This document shows positions 9,193-19,275 of a stretch of 64,000 bases of DNA, one piece after another. Numbering within the stretch: position 1 is the stretch's first letter; every line of letters begins with the position of its first letter. The notes under the pieces were generated by a model. It did not search any database. It saw nothing but the letters and a program-made list of their open reading frames with translations, and was not told where the DNA came from. Source of the stretch: an uncultured Bacteroidales bacterium. Lineage in GTDB: Bacteria; Bacteroidota; Bacteroidia; Bacteroidales; F082. A program made the position numbers and the translations under genes. The stretch is taken from the NCBI GenBank assembly GCA_947304185.1, contig CAMZAM010000001.1, positions 1 to 64,000 on the forward strand, written 5' to 3'.

Positions 9193-10862
9193 AAAAACTG
9201 CTATCGATAGTGCTTCCGGTTTTGCTGCTTCTCGCTTGCGGGAAGCAGCAAAAGCCTGTTGCCGAGCAGCCGTTGCCGTTCACCTTTGATGATAATCTCT
9301 TACAGATTGATAGTTTGATGCAAACCGACGCTGATTCGGCGTTGATGAGCCTCACGTCATTTCGACCGACCGAAGGGAGCGGAGAAATCTCCTCCACATT
9401 TAACGCCAACTATCAATCTTTGCTCCTTTCCGAAGCCTTTTACAAAACCGACAACCCGCAGTTGAACCGATATACCGGCGTAGAGACGTGCCATGGCGCG
9501 TCTCTACAGGATGCAATATGTTATTTCGACAGTCTTTACGCCTGTTATCCGAACAACGACAGCCTTGCAGTGCTTTCGGCCCGTTCGCATTATATGAACG
9601 GAGTGGGTTTTTATGAAAACGACAGTGTTGTCGATGCCTGCAAGGAATATCTGACAACGTTGGATATTATGGAAAACCATTTCGAGGAGAAGGACCTCAC
9701 GGGGTATAAGGCGAAGTTTATGGCGTTAACGTATGGAAGATTAGGCGAGTTGTTCTCAGATCAAATTATGCCAGAACAGACTATATATTGTTATAAAAAA
9801 GCGTTACATTATTGTAAAATCAAATCAACGTCCAAATACGGTGTTTCGATATTCTTATACAAACTGGGAGTAGAATATGATGTTCTGAAACAGGCGGATA
9901 CAGCATTATACTATTATAATTTGGCTAAGGAAAATTTGTCTGACAGTAATACTCGGATTTATCGTGATATAGTTGCCAGCACCTCATTGCTATTGTATAG
10001 TTTGGATAAAAACGGCGACTCTATTCTTCCGCATTTAAAACGTATTATAGCTCAAACCGATAACGAGGACGAAGTTGTAACACGCTATATTTCTGTGGGC
10101 TACATTTATTATAAAGAGAAGGCTTACGACTCCGCCATGTATTATTTTGAAAAGGTTTTTTATAAGAAAAAAGATTTCTTGTCAAAATGTGCTCCTGCAG
10201 AGTATTTGCGCAACATTTATTTATATTTGGGCGATACTGTAAAATCTTATGAGTATTCTGCTTATCTTGCCGACAACACTTCTCAACAATACGACAATTA
10301 TGTAAACATATCACGGCTGGCCTCTCTTTTCCAAAATTATTTTTATAAAGGACAAAATGATGTAACTCACAGCAAGAGAACTGTTATAATATTATGCACA
10401 TTATTTATATTGGGGATAGCAATTTTTGTATATATAAAATTAAGAACCAACAAACTTTTATTGGAAAGCCACAATAGTGCCCAGAAAAAACGTGAATCTC
10501 TTTTGAGCGAACCCGTTTGTAAAGATATTTTTTCAATGGTTGGCCATCTTAACCTATCTGCGCGTGACAATTATTACAAATACAACATTTCATTATCAGA
10601 TGACATTGTAACGGACCTTCACTCAGCAGTATTGAAATACAGTGAAAACTTTGACGCTGTTTTATTAAGCAAATGTTCCGAGCTCAACAACAACGACCTT
10701 TTACTCTGTTATTTATTATTACTCGGATTGAACGAAAAACAGATCGCAACGTTGAGACATCGGACATATTATACAATAAAAAAGCAGGTTAGAAAAGTTG
10801 AAAAACAATTAGATATCAAGGACAATCTATCTGATTATATTATTTCGATATTATATACTTAA
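9189..10862 (+). CDS. TPR lipoprotein with membrane helix and C-terminal HTH-like domain (one-component sensor)
   Basis: A 557-residue protein. It starts with a lipoprotein signal (VLLLLACG), continues with ~350 residues of helical TPR-like repeats, crosses the membrane at about 398-418 (VIILCTLFILGIAIFVYIK), and ends in a ~75-residue helical domain (LLLCYLLLLGLNEKQIATL) that resembles an HTH of LuxR/sigma region 4 type. I infer an outside-in one-component regulator, a protein type common in Bacteroidetes. A close structural paralogue lies at 37315-39108, and both stand next to a small DUF3244-like gene. Residues ~98-107 are encoded by a palindromic repeat inserted in frame (9480-9507). Confidence 0.75.
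   Translation: MKKLLSIVLPVLLLLACGKQQKPVAEQPLPFTFDDNLLQIDSLMQTDADSALMSLTSFRPTEGSGEISSTFNANYQSLLLSEAFYKTDNPQLNRYTGVETCHGASLQDAICYFDSLYACYPNNDSLAVLSARSHYMNGVGFYENDSVVDACKEYLTTLDIMENHFEEKDLTGYKAKFMALTYGRLGELFSDQIMPEQTIYCYKKALHYCKIKSTSKYGVSIFLYKLGVEYDVLKQADTALYYYNLAKENLSDSNTRIYRDIVASTSLLLYSLDKNGDSILPHLKRIIAQTDNEDEVVTRYISVGYIYYKEKAYDSAMYYFEKVFYKKKDFLSKCAPAEYLRNIYLYLGDTVKSYEYSAYLADNTSQQYDNYVNISRLASLFQNYFYKGQNDVTHSKRTVIILCTLFILGIAIFVYIKLRTNKLLLESHNSAQKKRESLLSEPVCKDIFSMVGHLNLSARDNYYKYNISLSDDIVTDLHSAVLKYSENFDAVLLSKCSELNNNDLLLCYLLLLGLNEKQIATLRHRTYYTIKKQVRKVEKQLDIKDNLSDYIISILYT
9480..9507. repeat. Palindromic repeat inside the TPR gene
   Basis: Perfect 9-bp arms GTAGAGACG/CGTCTCTAC around a 10-base centre that is itself almost self-complementary. 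It encodes VETCHGASLQ in the TPR protein. A related palindrome lies at 48413-48432. Confidence 0.8.
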
Positions 10863-10911
10863 CGGCAACACTTGCTCTTAAAATTCCAACATTTTTCCAA
10901 CACATAACTAA

Positions 10912-10941
10912 AATTGTCGACTATTTGATGTTATAAATTTG
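10912..10941 (+). promoter_or_regulatory. Promoter of the DUF3244-like/RHS gene group
   Basis: ATTG at 10912-10915, an 18-base spacer, then TAAATTTG at 10934-10941, a good TAnnTTTG match. The ATG of the next gene follows 28 bases later. Confidence 0.65.
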
Positions 10942-10968
10942 CATATTGACAATTTTAACATTAATACG

Positions 10969-11346
10969 ATGACAAAAACTAAAACAATTATTGTGCTGTT
11001 TGGCCTTGTGCTTTCAACACTATTTGGCAGTGCAAACTGCTTACAAAAATGTATTGAGGACAATACACCTATAAGTATTATAAAGACTTCCGGCCAAAGC
11101 GGCGTCGACAGATCTTCATCCATTGCCGCGTCCATCAACGACCACTATTTAACCATTAATTTCCTCACCGACATCGGGCATGTTTGGATCAAAGTCACCG
11201 ATGTCTCGGGGGTGACGTTGGACCTTGAATACTCCGAAACACCTACCGGCTATGTGTATTACATTCCATCGGCCGGACATTATGTGTTGGTAATCACCTT
11301 ATGGGACGGCGATGTTTATGAGGGTGAGTTTGATGTGACGGTATAA
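10969..11346 (+). CDS. Small secreted DUF3244-like protein
   Basis: A 125-residue protein with a signal peptide (IIVLFGLVLSTLFGSANC) and a predicted all-beta body of ~95 residues. The pattern (a strand-rich core, then SAGHYVLVITLWDGDVYEGEFDV) resembles DUF3244, a beta-sandwich domain of Bacteroidales of unknown role. The ATG at 10969 is used; the frame opens earlier at a TTG but that start lies on the promoter. It follows the TPR/HTH sensor gene, as does its relative at 39368, suggesting a functional pair. Confidence 0.65.
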   Translation: MTKTKTIIVLFGLVLSTLFGSANCLQKCIEDNTPISIIKTSGQSGVDRSSSIAASINDHYLTINFLTDIGHVWIKVTDVSGVTLDLEYSETPTGYVYYIPSAGHYVLVITLWDGDVYEGEFDVTV

Positions 11347-11359
11347 AAATGAATTACAT

Positions 11360-11830
11360 ATGAAAAAATCTTTATTCATTATGCTTGTAATCCTACAGGC
11401 ATTTATCGCGCACAACATACATGCTCAGACCAATAAAAGAGCCGTGTTCACCTACGATAACAATGGAAATCGAACCGCCCTGAATGTTGTTATGATACGG
11501 GTGGATGAAGAGGCTATCCTAAACGACAGTATTTATGACAGGAACTCGTCTGAAAACTATACTGACAAAGGACTGGATACAATCGATTGTGCCAATATAT
11601 CAATATATCCTAATCCCACCTGTGGTTATTTGACACTAACCGCAGACCCGCATGTTAATACAACTATTAATGTATCCATGCTTTCGTTCGGAGGCAAACT
11701 CATTGACCATAAAACCATGACAGGTCAAAATGTTGAATTTGACATGACAAATTTATCCAATGGCGTATACTTCCTGGTAATTGACTATCAGGAAGAAAAA
11801 CATGTGTGGAAAATAATAAAAAACAATTAA
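11360..11830 (+). CDS. Short secreted protein with RHS-like motif and T9SS sorting domain
   Basis: A 156-residue protein: signal peptide ending HNIHA|Q, a segment with an RHS/YD-like motif (FTYDNNGNRT), a Thr/Asp-rich stretch and a type A T9SS C-terminal domain starting at ISIYPNPTCGYLTL. There is almost no room for a cargo domain between signal and sorting domain, so it may be the remnant of a larger surface protein or a small surface factor working with the RHS protein encoded 12 bases downstream. Confidence 0.72.
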   Translation: MKKSLFIMLVILQAFIAHNIHAQTNKRAVFTYDNNGNRTALNVVMIRVDEEAILNDSIYDRNSSENYTDKGLDTIDCANISIYPNPTCGYLTLTADPHVNTTINVSMLSFGGKLIDHKTMTGQNVEFDMTNLSNGVYFLVIDYQEEKHVWKIIKNN

Positions 11831-11842
11831 AAGTCGTTGTTT

Positions 11843-14800
11843 ATGAAAAAGATTGCCATATTTTTACTAGCTTTGTATCCGATATTACTATACGGTCAAA
11901 ATAACAGTGTCATAGTTGGTTCGATCGGTGGAACCATAAATGCCAGTATGTACGGAGGCGCAATATATTCCATACCTTTAGAACTCCCTCGGGGTGTATG
12001 CAACTTACAACCTGAGATAAGTTTGGTTTACAATAGCCAGGGAGGTAACGGCTTGCTTGGGTATGGATGGAATCTGAGCGGAATATCATCCATAACGCGC
12101 ACGGGATCAACGTTGTTTCACGATGGTAAGATGACAGCTGCTGATTTCAGCAGCGATGACAGATTTATGCTTGACGGCCAGCGGCTAATACTGGTTGGAA
12201 CCGCAGGAAATACCGAAGAATACAAAACCGAGCAGGATGAGTTTTCAAAAATAGTTTTTCACAAAGAAAACGGTTATTACTCAAAATGTGACGTATGGCT
12301 TGAAAACGGCAACTTGTTAAAATATGGTTATACCAACGATTCAAAGTTGATGTCAAGCGACGGTAATCACGTCATAAAATGGATGGTCAGCAGTATTACC
12401 GACCGCAACGGAAACGCCATATTGTATTCCTATGAAACTCCCGACACCAATGGCGATATTTATATCAGTCAGATTGCCTACACATCAAACAGCCAAGCCA
12501 ATCTGAGTGCAGAATTCACCATTGCTTTCACTTATTCAAACAACAGATTTGACAAATATCATTATTATATAGCCGGTAACAAGATACTTTCGAAAAAACT
12601 CCTCACTGGCATTAGTGTGTCGAAGGCAGGAAACGTCATAGAATCATATTCTTTCACCTATGACGGCAACAGCAATCGCATGTATAATCTGTTGAAACAA
12701 ATATCTTTATCAAAAGGTGCATATGTGCTGAATCCAACCGTGATTACGTGGAATACCAACGATAATGATATTTACAACAATACATTATCGACTCACGAGA
12801 TCAACACGGCAATACTTAACGACTTTTCAATTGTCGGCGACGTTAACGGCGACGGTTATTCCGATTTGATAACAGTGCCATATAAACCAACTGGCGGTTA
12901 TACCAACAATGTCACTATAAAAGTTTATTTGAATGATATGACCGGTACATTCGGGTCCACTCCAAACACGACAATTACGGCCCCAAGTACTCTTGATTGG
13001 GTACATGTACTTGATATAAACGGCGACGGCTATGACGATGTCGTATTACAAACTATAGTGGAAACCACAACAGGCGGAAACACCTCGTATACTTCCGGTT
13101 TCATTGTGTATGAGTCGTCCGGAGGCAGTTCGTTCACCAATGCCTATAGCACCAGTATCAGTGGTGAGGTGTTGGCAAGGGTAGGTGATTTTCTTGGCGA
13201 AGGCCGAAATGGCTTGTTGGTTTTAAAAATCCGGCCATGGGGCGACAACGACAACACTTATTACATTGACGATTATCCAAGTATCATCCATAACACTGGC
13301 TCTTATTCGCTTGACACCTTCATCTCTGATATCATTGACTGCGGGTTTATTCTAACTGATGATTTCAATGGGGACGGCAAAACCGAAATGATTATACTTG
13401 ATACTTCAAACAGAACCTTGTTGTCTTTCGGTAAACAAAACAGCAATTATGTCATAACCAGTGTTACCGATAATTTTAACTGTTCCGTATACACCTCGTT
13501 CTTCACTGGTGATTTCAACAATGATGGGAAGGCGGATATCATGTATAATAACTCCAGTTCAAATATCAAATATGTGATATTATCCACAGGTACAGGTTTT
13601 ACAGCGCCCATAACTGTGGCAAACAATAACCTTACAAACATTGTTTTTCCCCAAATGGGCATATATAAGCCGTCTCTCAATTATGTTTCCAACAATTCTC
13701 ATTATGGCGTCAATTTTTCCGATATTGACGGTGACGGAAAAACAGACATTATCTTTTATAATGGAAATAAAAAGCCATCTTTTTTCAGAGATTTCATAAT
13801 TAACGAAGGAGCCAATCCTTCAGCTGATTACAAAATAGTGTTTCAAGCCAACACTGAAGATATTGCATTTGACAACCAATACTTTACTATTGGTAATTTT
13901 ATGGGTGTTGACCACGTGTCATTTGTTGCGGTTGATCCGCAAAACGAAAACACCACGTCGGATGATATAGTCAACATTTATACATTCCCATCTGCCAAGG
14001 AAGCGTTTTCTGTCAAATCCATAACCGACGGATACGGTAGTACCACAGAAATCGAGTATGCTTATATGATGCCCGGGAACGAACGTTTCTATCATTTTTA
14101 CAATCGTCCATACAGTTACGATTTCAAGCCTATACCGATGCCAATGCTGGCTATGGAAAGCTATACACAACACATCGCAGGCCATGATTATACAACAAGT
14201 TTTGAGTATACAAATTTGTTATATCATAAAACCGGTCGCGGATTTCTCGGATTCGACAATATTATAAGAAAACACTACATTGACAACGATATTGTAAAAC
14301 TGGAATCCGGATGGACAGAAACGACAACCATGGGTATTAACGCAGCGGCTCTGCCGTCTTGCGACTCCATATTTGTTTATAACAACGGTAATGCCATTAT
14401 TTATGAGACGAGCGAATACGTTTTTGACAATGTGAAATGTAATCGGCAGATAACCAGTTCGGGAAAAAGACTTATTACCCGTCCGGCTATGATTTCGCAA
14501 AAAACAAAACACTTTAATCTGGATCAGCCCGGTGGTCTGTTGTCGGTTGAACTGATGAATTACGCTTACAGCTATTCCGCCAACAATACGTATACAAACG
14601 CATACAACTGCGTTGATATAGCCAGCGGCACCAATGGTACCGATTGCACAAGCGTGGCAAATTGTGAGTTTCAAAACACCACAAACATAACTTATTTGAA
14701 TGATAATGCCGCCGATTGGGTTATAAACAGAAAATCCGAAGAGGTCGCTACGGCATCTAAAACCGGGAAACCTTCTATCACCAGAAAAACAACTTACGAA

Positions 14801-17800
14801 TACTCAATCGCCAATCCATACCTGATAAGCCGGTGCACGAATATTCCAAGCATAAGCCCTTCAGATCCTTTGACGACCAGAACCGATTATGTTTACGACA
14901 CTTACGGGAACGTCAGAAGCAAAACAAAAAGCGCACCTTATGGTATTCAAAACGAACCGATAGTTACTGTCCAATACAATTATAGCAACAACAGATTGTT
15001 GAGCACTAAGGTTGTCGACCCAAACGGATTGGCCTATCAGGAACAATACAGTTATGACGCTTATGACAGAATAACACAGTATACCGGAAGCGACAACCTT
15101 ACCACATCTTATTCCTACGGCAACACTTTCGGAACCAATATCGTAAAAACATCTCCCGATAATGTTATTACAACTGAAATAACAGGTTGGGCGGCAGGAG
15201 CCAACAACGCACCTTCCAACGCCTTGTATTATAAAACAACCACAATCACAGGAAAGCCGACGACAACCATGTTTTTCGATGCTTTCGGTAATGTCGTGAG
15301 AACCCTGACAGATAATCATCAATTAATTCCGATTATTGTCGATGTCAATTATAACGAAAAACAGCTTCCCACACGACAATCCAATCCCCGCACCGACAAC
15401 AACAGCCCGCTATGGACGGTGTACCAGTACGATGCATTTGGCCGATCAACTGTCACCACAATGCCCGACGGCACCACGATAAGCAACACATATAACGGTT
15501 TTACCACATTGACCACGACAACGGCAAACAATACCAGCCGGACGGAAGAAAAAACTAAAAATCCAACAGGATGGCTTGTCAGCAGCAAAGATGCGACAAA
15601 CACAGAAGTGACTTATGATTACTATTCTGACGGCAAGCTTGCTTCAACCACAACTTCGGGAGGTAACGTTACTGTTATGATTGATTATGACAACGCAGGT
15701 AACCGCGCCGTGCTCAAGGATCCTGATTATGGAAAAACAACATATACCTATGACGCATACGGCCGACTGGTCGAACAGGAAACGCCAAAAGGTGATATCT
15801 TCACATACGAATACGATTTGTTGGACAGACCGACACGTAAACGCGATATAACCGGATTAACCACGACATCATACCAGTATAACGAGAACACCCACAAGGG
15901 AACTCTGGCGTCAATCACACATAACGGACAATTATTGGAGTATTCCTACGACAGCTACAACAGAGCCGTAACAATACGCGAGACCAGAGACAGCATATAC
16001 ATAACAAACCTGGAATATGACCAATCGTCGAGGATCAGCAGCCGACAGTATCCTACGGGATATAAGGTTTATTATGAATATTATCCGAACGGAACCAAGA
16101 AAAGCGTTAAGGACATAAACGGCAACATCCTTTGGCGAACCGACAACATAAACGCCTTCGGACAGCTGCTACAGGCCACCAACGGCAGCAGCATAGTTAC
16201 GACAAACACATATAGCGCATCGACCAACAGATTGCTAAGCTCGGTCACAAACCTTAATATTCAAAAGTTCTTTTACACCTATGACGGCTGGGGTAATCTT
16301 TTGAGCAGAACCGACAGCATAGCGAGCCGCAAAACCGAATTCTTTTCTTACGACAACCTCGACCGGCTGACAGGAGCTTATATCGATACTGTGAGCAGTG
16401 CCATGACATATGACACTTACGGACGAATAGTCTCGAAACAGAAGGACGGCCATACTGTATTTGAATCGGCACGTTATGGATCATACAAACCGCATGCTAT
16501 AAAAAGCGCCTTGGTGCCCGATGATGCGTTTCCGATAAGCCAAACGATAGAATATACGGCTTTCGACAAGGTGAAGACATTGTCGCAGGGTTCAAATATT
16601 GCGACATTCACATACGGCTACGACAACCAGCGCACCCGAATGACCATTACCGATACGTTGACTGGTGCAACAAAAACCAAATCGTATGCCGGAAACTGCG
16701 AGTTTGTTGATGACAACGGCACTTACAAGACATACACATATCTTGACGGCCCTTATGGTGTATTTGCCGTTGTAGAAAAAACAGCGGGTGCTGAATCTGT
16801 AAATTATATATTCAAAGACCACATTGGCAGTTGGACGACAATTACCGATACATTGGGTAATATCGCTGAGCGAAGAAGCTTTGACGCATGGGGCAATTTG
16901 AGGAATTCGAGGACATGGAGCGGCGCTCCAAGTAGTATCCCACGTTTCGACCGAGGCTTCACAGGCCATGAACATCTCTACATATTCGGTCTAATAAACA
17001 TGAACGGCCGCATGTACGACCCGCTGACATCGTCGTTCCTGTCGCCCGACAACTACGTGCAGGACCCTACAAGCCAGCAGAGCTTCAACCGCTATGCTTA
17101 TTGCATGTACAACCCACTGAAGTATGTTGACCCAAGTGGATACAGGTATTTTGGTTATGATGAATCCGCTTATTATAGGATGATTGAGGAAATAGCACAA
17201 CAGGTTTTTCACGAGTGGTATAGTGTATATGAGATAGCTGTAGCATCGGTTCAATTAACCATAGATATGAGTGGCTGTCTCTTTGGACATGGCCTGGATA
17301 CTCACGCCAGTGGCAGCGGACATCATGGAGCTGCCGGAGGAGGAAGCCCTATAAGTTATAAAGAATTCGTAGAAAAATGCCATCAATTGGGCATAGAACC
17401 GGGAGAACCTATCCCTCAAGAAAAATGGACAGACGAGTTTATTAAACAATTTCAGGAAGCGTTTTTCCCTGATGCTCCAATGGAATATGTCAAAATATTT
17501 ATTGTGGAAGGATTGGATAAGGCTAACGAATTTCTTAGAGGGACCACATGGAATGAAGCAAAAACAAAACCCGATTGGATAGATGATATGTTTAGCGGAT
17601 ATTCATCTGTGTACTTCAATGAAGATTTAGCATTCAATAGTCCAGAAGATCTATTTTACGCAATGGGACACGAGTTAGTTCATGTTGGTCAAATCATAGA
17701 ACTTGCTGGAGACCCAAGACAAAATTGGTGTGATGGCCTTATAAGTGTCATGGATGCATACGCTTATTCATGGATGAAAGTTATGGGACGCAACAAGCCT

Positions 17801-17896
17801 TGGGAAAATAATCCCTCTGGCAGACAATGGCAATCATATAAAGATTGTTTGAATTACACTAACTTTCCTTGGTTAAATAATATTCCACATCCATAA
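11843..17896 (+). CDS. Giant SpvB/RHS-repeat protein with C-terminal metallopeptidase-like domain
   Basis: A 2017-residue secreted protein. Order: signal peptide (ALYPILLYG|Q); SpvB-like N-terminal region (LPRGVCNLQPEISLVYNSQ); FG-GAP/VCBS-type repeats (VNGDGYSDL, INGDGYDDV, FNGDGKTEM, FNNDGKADI, IDGDGKTDI); many YD/RHS repeats (TYDAYGRLVEQE); and the RHS core (GLINMNGRMYDPLTSSFLSPD, ending in NPLKYVDPSGY near residue 1770). The ~250-residue tail after the core is the variable, usually toxic part. It contains HELVH at about residue 1943 (17669-17683), a zinc-protease motif. I infer a polymorphic toxin with a peptidase-type warhead. No T9SS sorting domain is visible. The ATG at 11843 is preferred over the TTG at 11837. 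Confidence 0.88.
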   Translation: MKKIAIFLLALYPILLYGQNNSVIVGSIGGTINASMYGGAIYSIPLELPRGVCNLQPEISLVYNSQGGNGLLGYGWNLSGISSITRTGSTLFHDGKMTAADFSSDDRFMLDGQRLILVGTAGNTEEYKTEQDEFSKIVFHKENGYYSKCDVWLENGNLLKYGYTNDSKLMSSDGNHVIKWMVSSITDRNGNAILYSYETPDTNGDIYISQIAYTSNSQANLSAEFTIAFTYSNNRFDKYHYYIAGNKILSKKLLTGISVSKAGNVIESYSFTYDGNSNRMYNLLKQISLSKGAYVLNPTVITWNTNDNDIYNNTLSTHEINTAILNDFSIVGDVNGDGYSDLITVPYKPTGGYTNNVTIKVYLNDMTGTFGSTPNTTITAPSTLDWVHVLDINGDGYDDVVLQTIVETTTGGNTSYTSGFIVYESSGGSSFTNAYSTSISGEVLARVGDFLGEGRNGLLVLKIRPWGDNDNTYYIDDYPSIIHNTGSYSLDTFISDIIDCGFILTDDFNGDGKTEMIILDTSNRTLLSFGKQNSNYVITSVTDNFNCSVYTSFFTGDFNNDGKADIMYNNSSSNIKYVILSTGTGFTAPITVANNNLTNIVFPQMGIYKPSLNYVSNNSHYGVNFSDIDGDGKTDIIFYNGNKKPSFFRDFIINEGANPSADYKIVFQANTEDIAFDNQYFTIGNFMGVDHVSFVAVDPQNENTTSDDIVNIYTFPSAKEAFSVKSITDGYGSTTEIEYAYMMPGNERFYHFYNRPYSYDFKPIPMPMLAMESYTQHIAGHDYTTSFEYTNLLYHKTGRGFLGFDNIIRKHYIDNDIVKLESGWTETTTMGINAAALPSCDSIFVYNNGNAIIYETSEYVFDNVKCNRQITSSGKRLITRPAMISQKTKHFNLDQPGGLLSVELMNYAYSYSANNTYTNAYNCVDIASGTNGTDCTSVANCEFQNTTNITYLNDNAADWVINRKSEEVATASKTGKPSITRKTTYEYSIANPYLISRCTNIPSISPSDPLTTRTDYVYDTYGNVRSKTKSAPYGIQNEPIVTVQYNYSNNRLLSTKVVDPNGLAYQEQYSYDAYDRITQYTGSDNLTTSYSYGNTFGTNIVKTSPDNVITTEITGWAAGANNAPSNALYYKTTTITGKPTTTMFFDAFGNVVRTLTDNHQLIPIIVDVNYNEKQLPTRQSNPRTDNNSPLWTVYQYDAFGRSTVTTMPDGTTISNTYNGFTTLTTTTANNTSRTEEKTKNPTGWLVSSKDATNTEVTYDYYSDGKLASTTTSGGNVTVMIDYDNAGNRAVLKDPDYGKTTYTYDAYGRLVEQETPKGDIFTYEYDLLDRPTRKRDITGLTTTSYQYNENTHKGTLASITHNGQLLEYSYDSYNRAVTIRETRDSIYITNLEYDQSSRISSRQYPTGYKVYYEYYPNGTKKSVKDINGNILWRTDNINAFGQLLQATNGSSIVTTNTYSASTNRLLSSVTNLNIQKFFYTYDGWGNLLSRTDSIASRKTEFFSYDNLDRLTGAYIDTVSSAMTYDTYGRIVSKQKDGHTVFESARYGSYKPHAIKSALVPDDAFPISQTIEYTAFDKVKTLSQGSNIATFTYGYDNQRTRMTITDTLTGATKTKSYAGNCEFVDDNGTYKTYTYLDGPYGVFAVVEKTAGAESVNYIFKDHIGSWTTITDTLGNIAERRSFDAWGNLRNSRTWSGAPSSIPRFDRGFTGHEHLYIFGLINMNGRMYDPLTSSFLSPDNYVQDPTSQQSFNRYAYCMYNPLKYVDPSGYRYFGYDESAYYRMIEEIAQQVFHEWYSVYEIAVASVQLTIDMSGCLFGHGLDTHASGSGHHGAAGGGSPISYKEFVEKCHQLGIEPGEPIPQEKWTDEFIKQFQEAFFPDAPMEYVKIFIVEGLDKANEFLRGTTWNEAKTKPDWIDDMFSGYSSVYFNEDLAFNSPEDLFYAMGHELVHVGQIIELAGDPRQNWCDGLISVMDAYAYSWMKVMGRNKPWENNPSGRQWQSYKDCLNYTNFPWLNNIPHP

Positions 17897-17927
17897 AATA
17901 TTGATCAATTATATAAACGTTATTTTT

Positions 17928-18743
17928 ATGAAAACAAAAATTTTATATCTTATAACAATAATCTGTCTTATTAAAATAAGCATTATGAATCTTTATTCCC
18001 AAGACATAACAGTTAACCTTTCTGTAATATGGTTAGAAAACCCATGTGTCTATAAATCTGATTCGCTTGTTTCCTACCCAATGTTTAGCATAACTTATAC
18101 GAATAATTCAAATAATGACTATTATTTCAGAAAATTCAGCCATGATAAAAACGGCTTAAAATATCAAGGTTGTTATGAACTATATCAACCTGGAGTAATC
18201 GACTCCACATGGAATTATGCCGAGTATTTAAGAAATATGGAAAGTAAAAAATTATTTGAACATCAAAATTATATTGTTAACATCGAATTGCCTCATTTAG
18301 ATTACGGTTATTGGTACATTGTTGATGAATCTTATGATAAGTCACAAGAAACAATGATGCCAGATGTTAATTGCATTATATCCAATATTAATTATTGCAT
18401 AAACAAATATGTGTTTAAAAATTCCGATAATGATGGCTTCAATAAAACGTTTTTCTCATTATCTAAAATAAACAAACGTGACATTAAAGGCAACATGCAT
18501 GACCAATTCATGTTTCTTAAAGCAGGTGAATCGAAAGAAGAATTATATAACTTAACAAGTTATTACATAGTTAAAGGAAGATATACATTTAGAATAAAAG
18601 ACGACCATTTTAAAAACCATATTATCAATAATATTGATTGTGATGGCATTACCACTACGATTTCTCTTCCAGAAAAAGTTGGAGAATACAAGCTATATTC
18701 AGGAGAGTTTACGGCAAACAGCGTAACGGTAACGTTTGAGTGA
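17928..18743 (+). CDS. Secreted protein of unknown function; candidate immunity partner of the RHS protein
   Basis: A 271-residue protein with a signal peptide ending MNLYS|QDITV and an Ile/Asn/Tyr-rich, probably beta-rich body. I do not recognise a family. It lies 31 bases after the RHS gene on the same strand and is more AT-rich than the genes around it, as the RHS toxin tail also is. Polymorphic toxins usually have an immunity gene directly downstream, so this is the natural candidate, and export to the periplasm would suit protection from a toxin arriving there. This is inference from position only. Confidence 0.5.
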   Translation: MKTKILYLITIICLIKISIMNLYSQDITVNLSVIWLENPCVYKSDSLVSYPMFSITYTNNSNNDYYFRKFSHDKNGLKYQGCYELYQPGVIDSTWNYAEYLRNMESKKLFEHQNYIVNIELPHLDYGYWYIVDESYDKSQETMMPDVNCIISNINYCINKYVFKNSDNDGFNKTFFSLSKINKRDIKGNMHDQFMFLKAGESKEELYNLTSYYIVKGRYTFRIKDDHFKNHIINNIDCDGITTTISLPEKVGEYKLYSGEFTANSVTVTFE

Positions 18744-18780
18744 ATGTAGGAATGGATGCAGAATGTATTTAAAAATCTAT

Positions 18781-18788
18781 TATATTTG
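18781..18788 (+). promoter_or_regulatory. -7 box for the short T9SS protein
   Basis: TATATTTG, matching TAnnTTTG, 33 bases before the ATG at 18821. No convincing -33 element is seen. Confidence 0.45.
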
Positions 18789-18820
18789 CATCGTCAAATG
18801 ATAATTAAAACCTTTGCCCT

Positions 18821-19258
18821 ATGAAAACAATTCTACTGAAAAACATTGTTTTCATTGCTGTTTTTGTGCTTGTCGGAGCAACAAAATTGTATGCACAACA
18901 AGGCGAGATAATCTATACTGAGTTTAATCCTTATCCATGCATGACAGGATTGCCTTCCGAACAAACAATAACTCTCGATATCAACCACGATGGTGTTGAT
19001 GGTGTATTTGCCGGCACGGAAGATGTCCCCGTAAAAGTATACCCAAATCCTACTTCTGACTATGTTAAAATCGAAGTATATCATTCATATCAATATATCG
19101 CAGTATATTCCATCGACGGCCGCCTGGTGTTTGAAACACAAGACGCTACGGCTCAACCCACGACCATCAACATCGCCAACCTCAAATCCAGTGTATATGT
19201 CATTAAGGTGAAACTGACCGACGGAAACGATTACGTGGCAAAGATTGTGAAGGAATAA
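18821..19258 (+). CDS. Short secreted protein with T9SS sorting domain
   Basis: A 145-residue protein: signal peptide (GATKLYA|QQGE), a ~40-residue segment with a calcium-loop-like motif (DINHDGVDG), and a type A T9SS domain (VKVYPNPTSDYVKIEV to the C-terminus). Like the protein at 11360 it is nearly all sorting domain. It may be a remnant or a minimal surface protein. It ends the RHS-containing region; the next gene is on the other strand. Confidence 0.7.
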   Translation: MKTILLKNIVFIAVFVLVGATKLYAQQGEIIYTEFNPYPCMTGLPSEQTITLDINHDGVDGVFAGTEDVPVKVYPNPTSDYVKIEVYHSYQYIAVYSIDGRLVFETQDATAQPTTINIANLKSSVYVIKVKLTDGNDYVAKIVKE

Positions 19259-19275
19259 TAGACTTATTCGTTATA

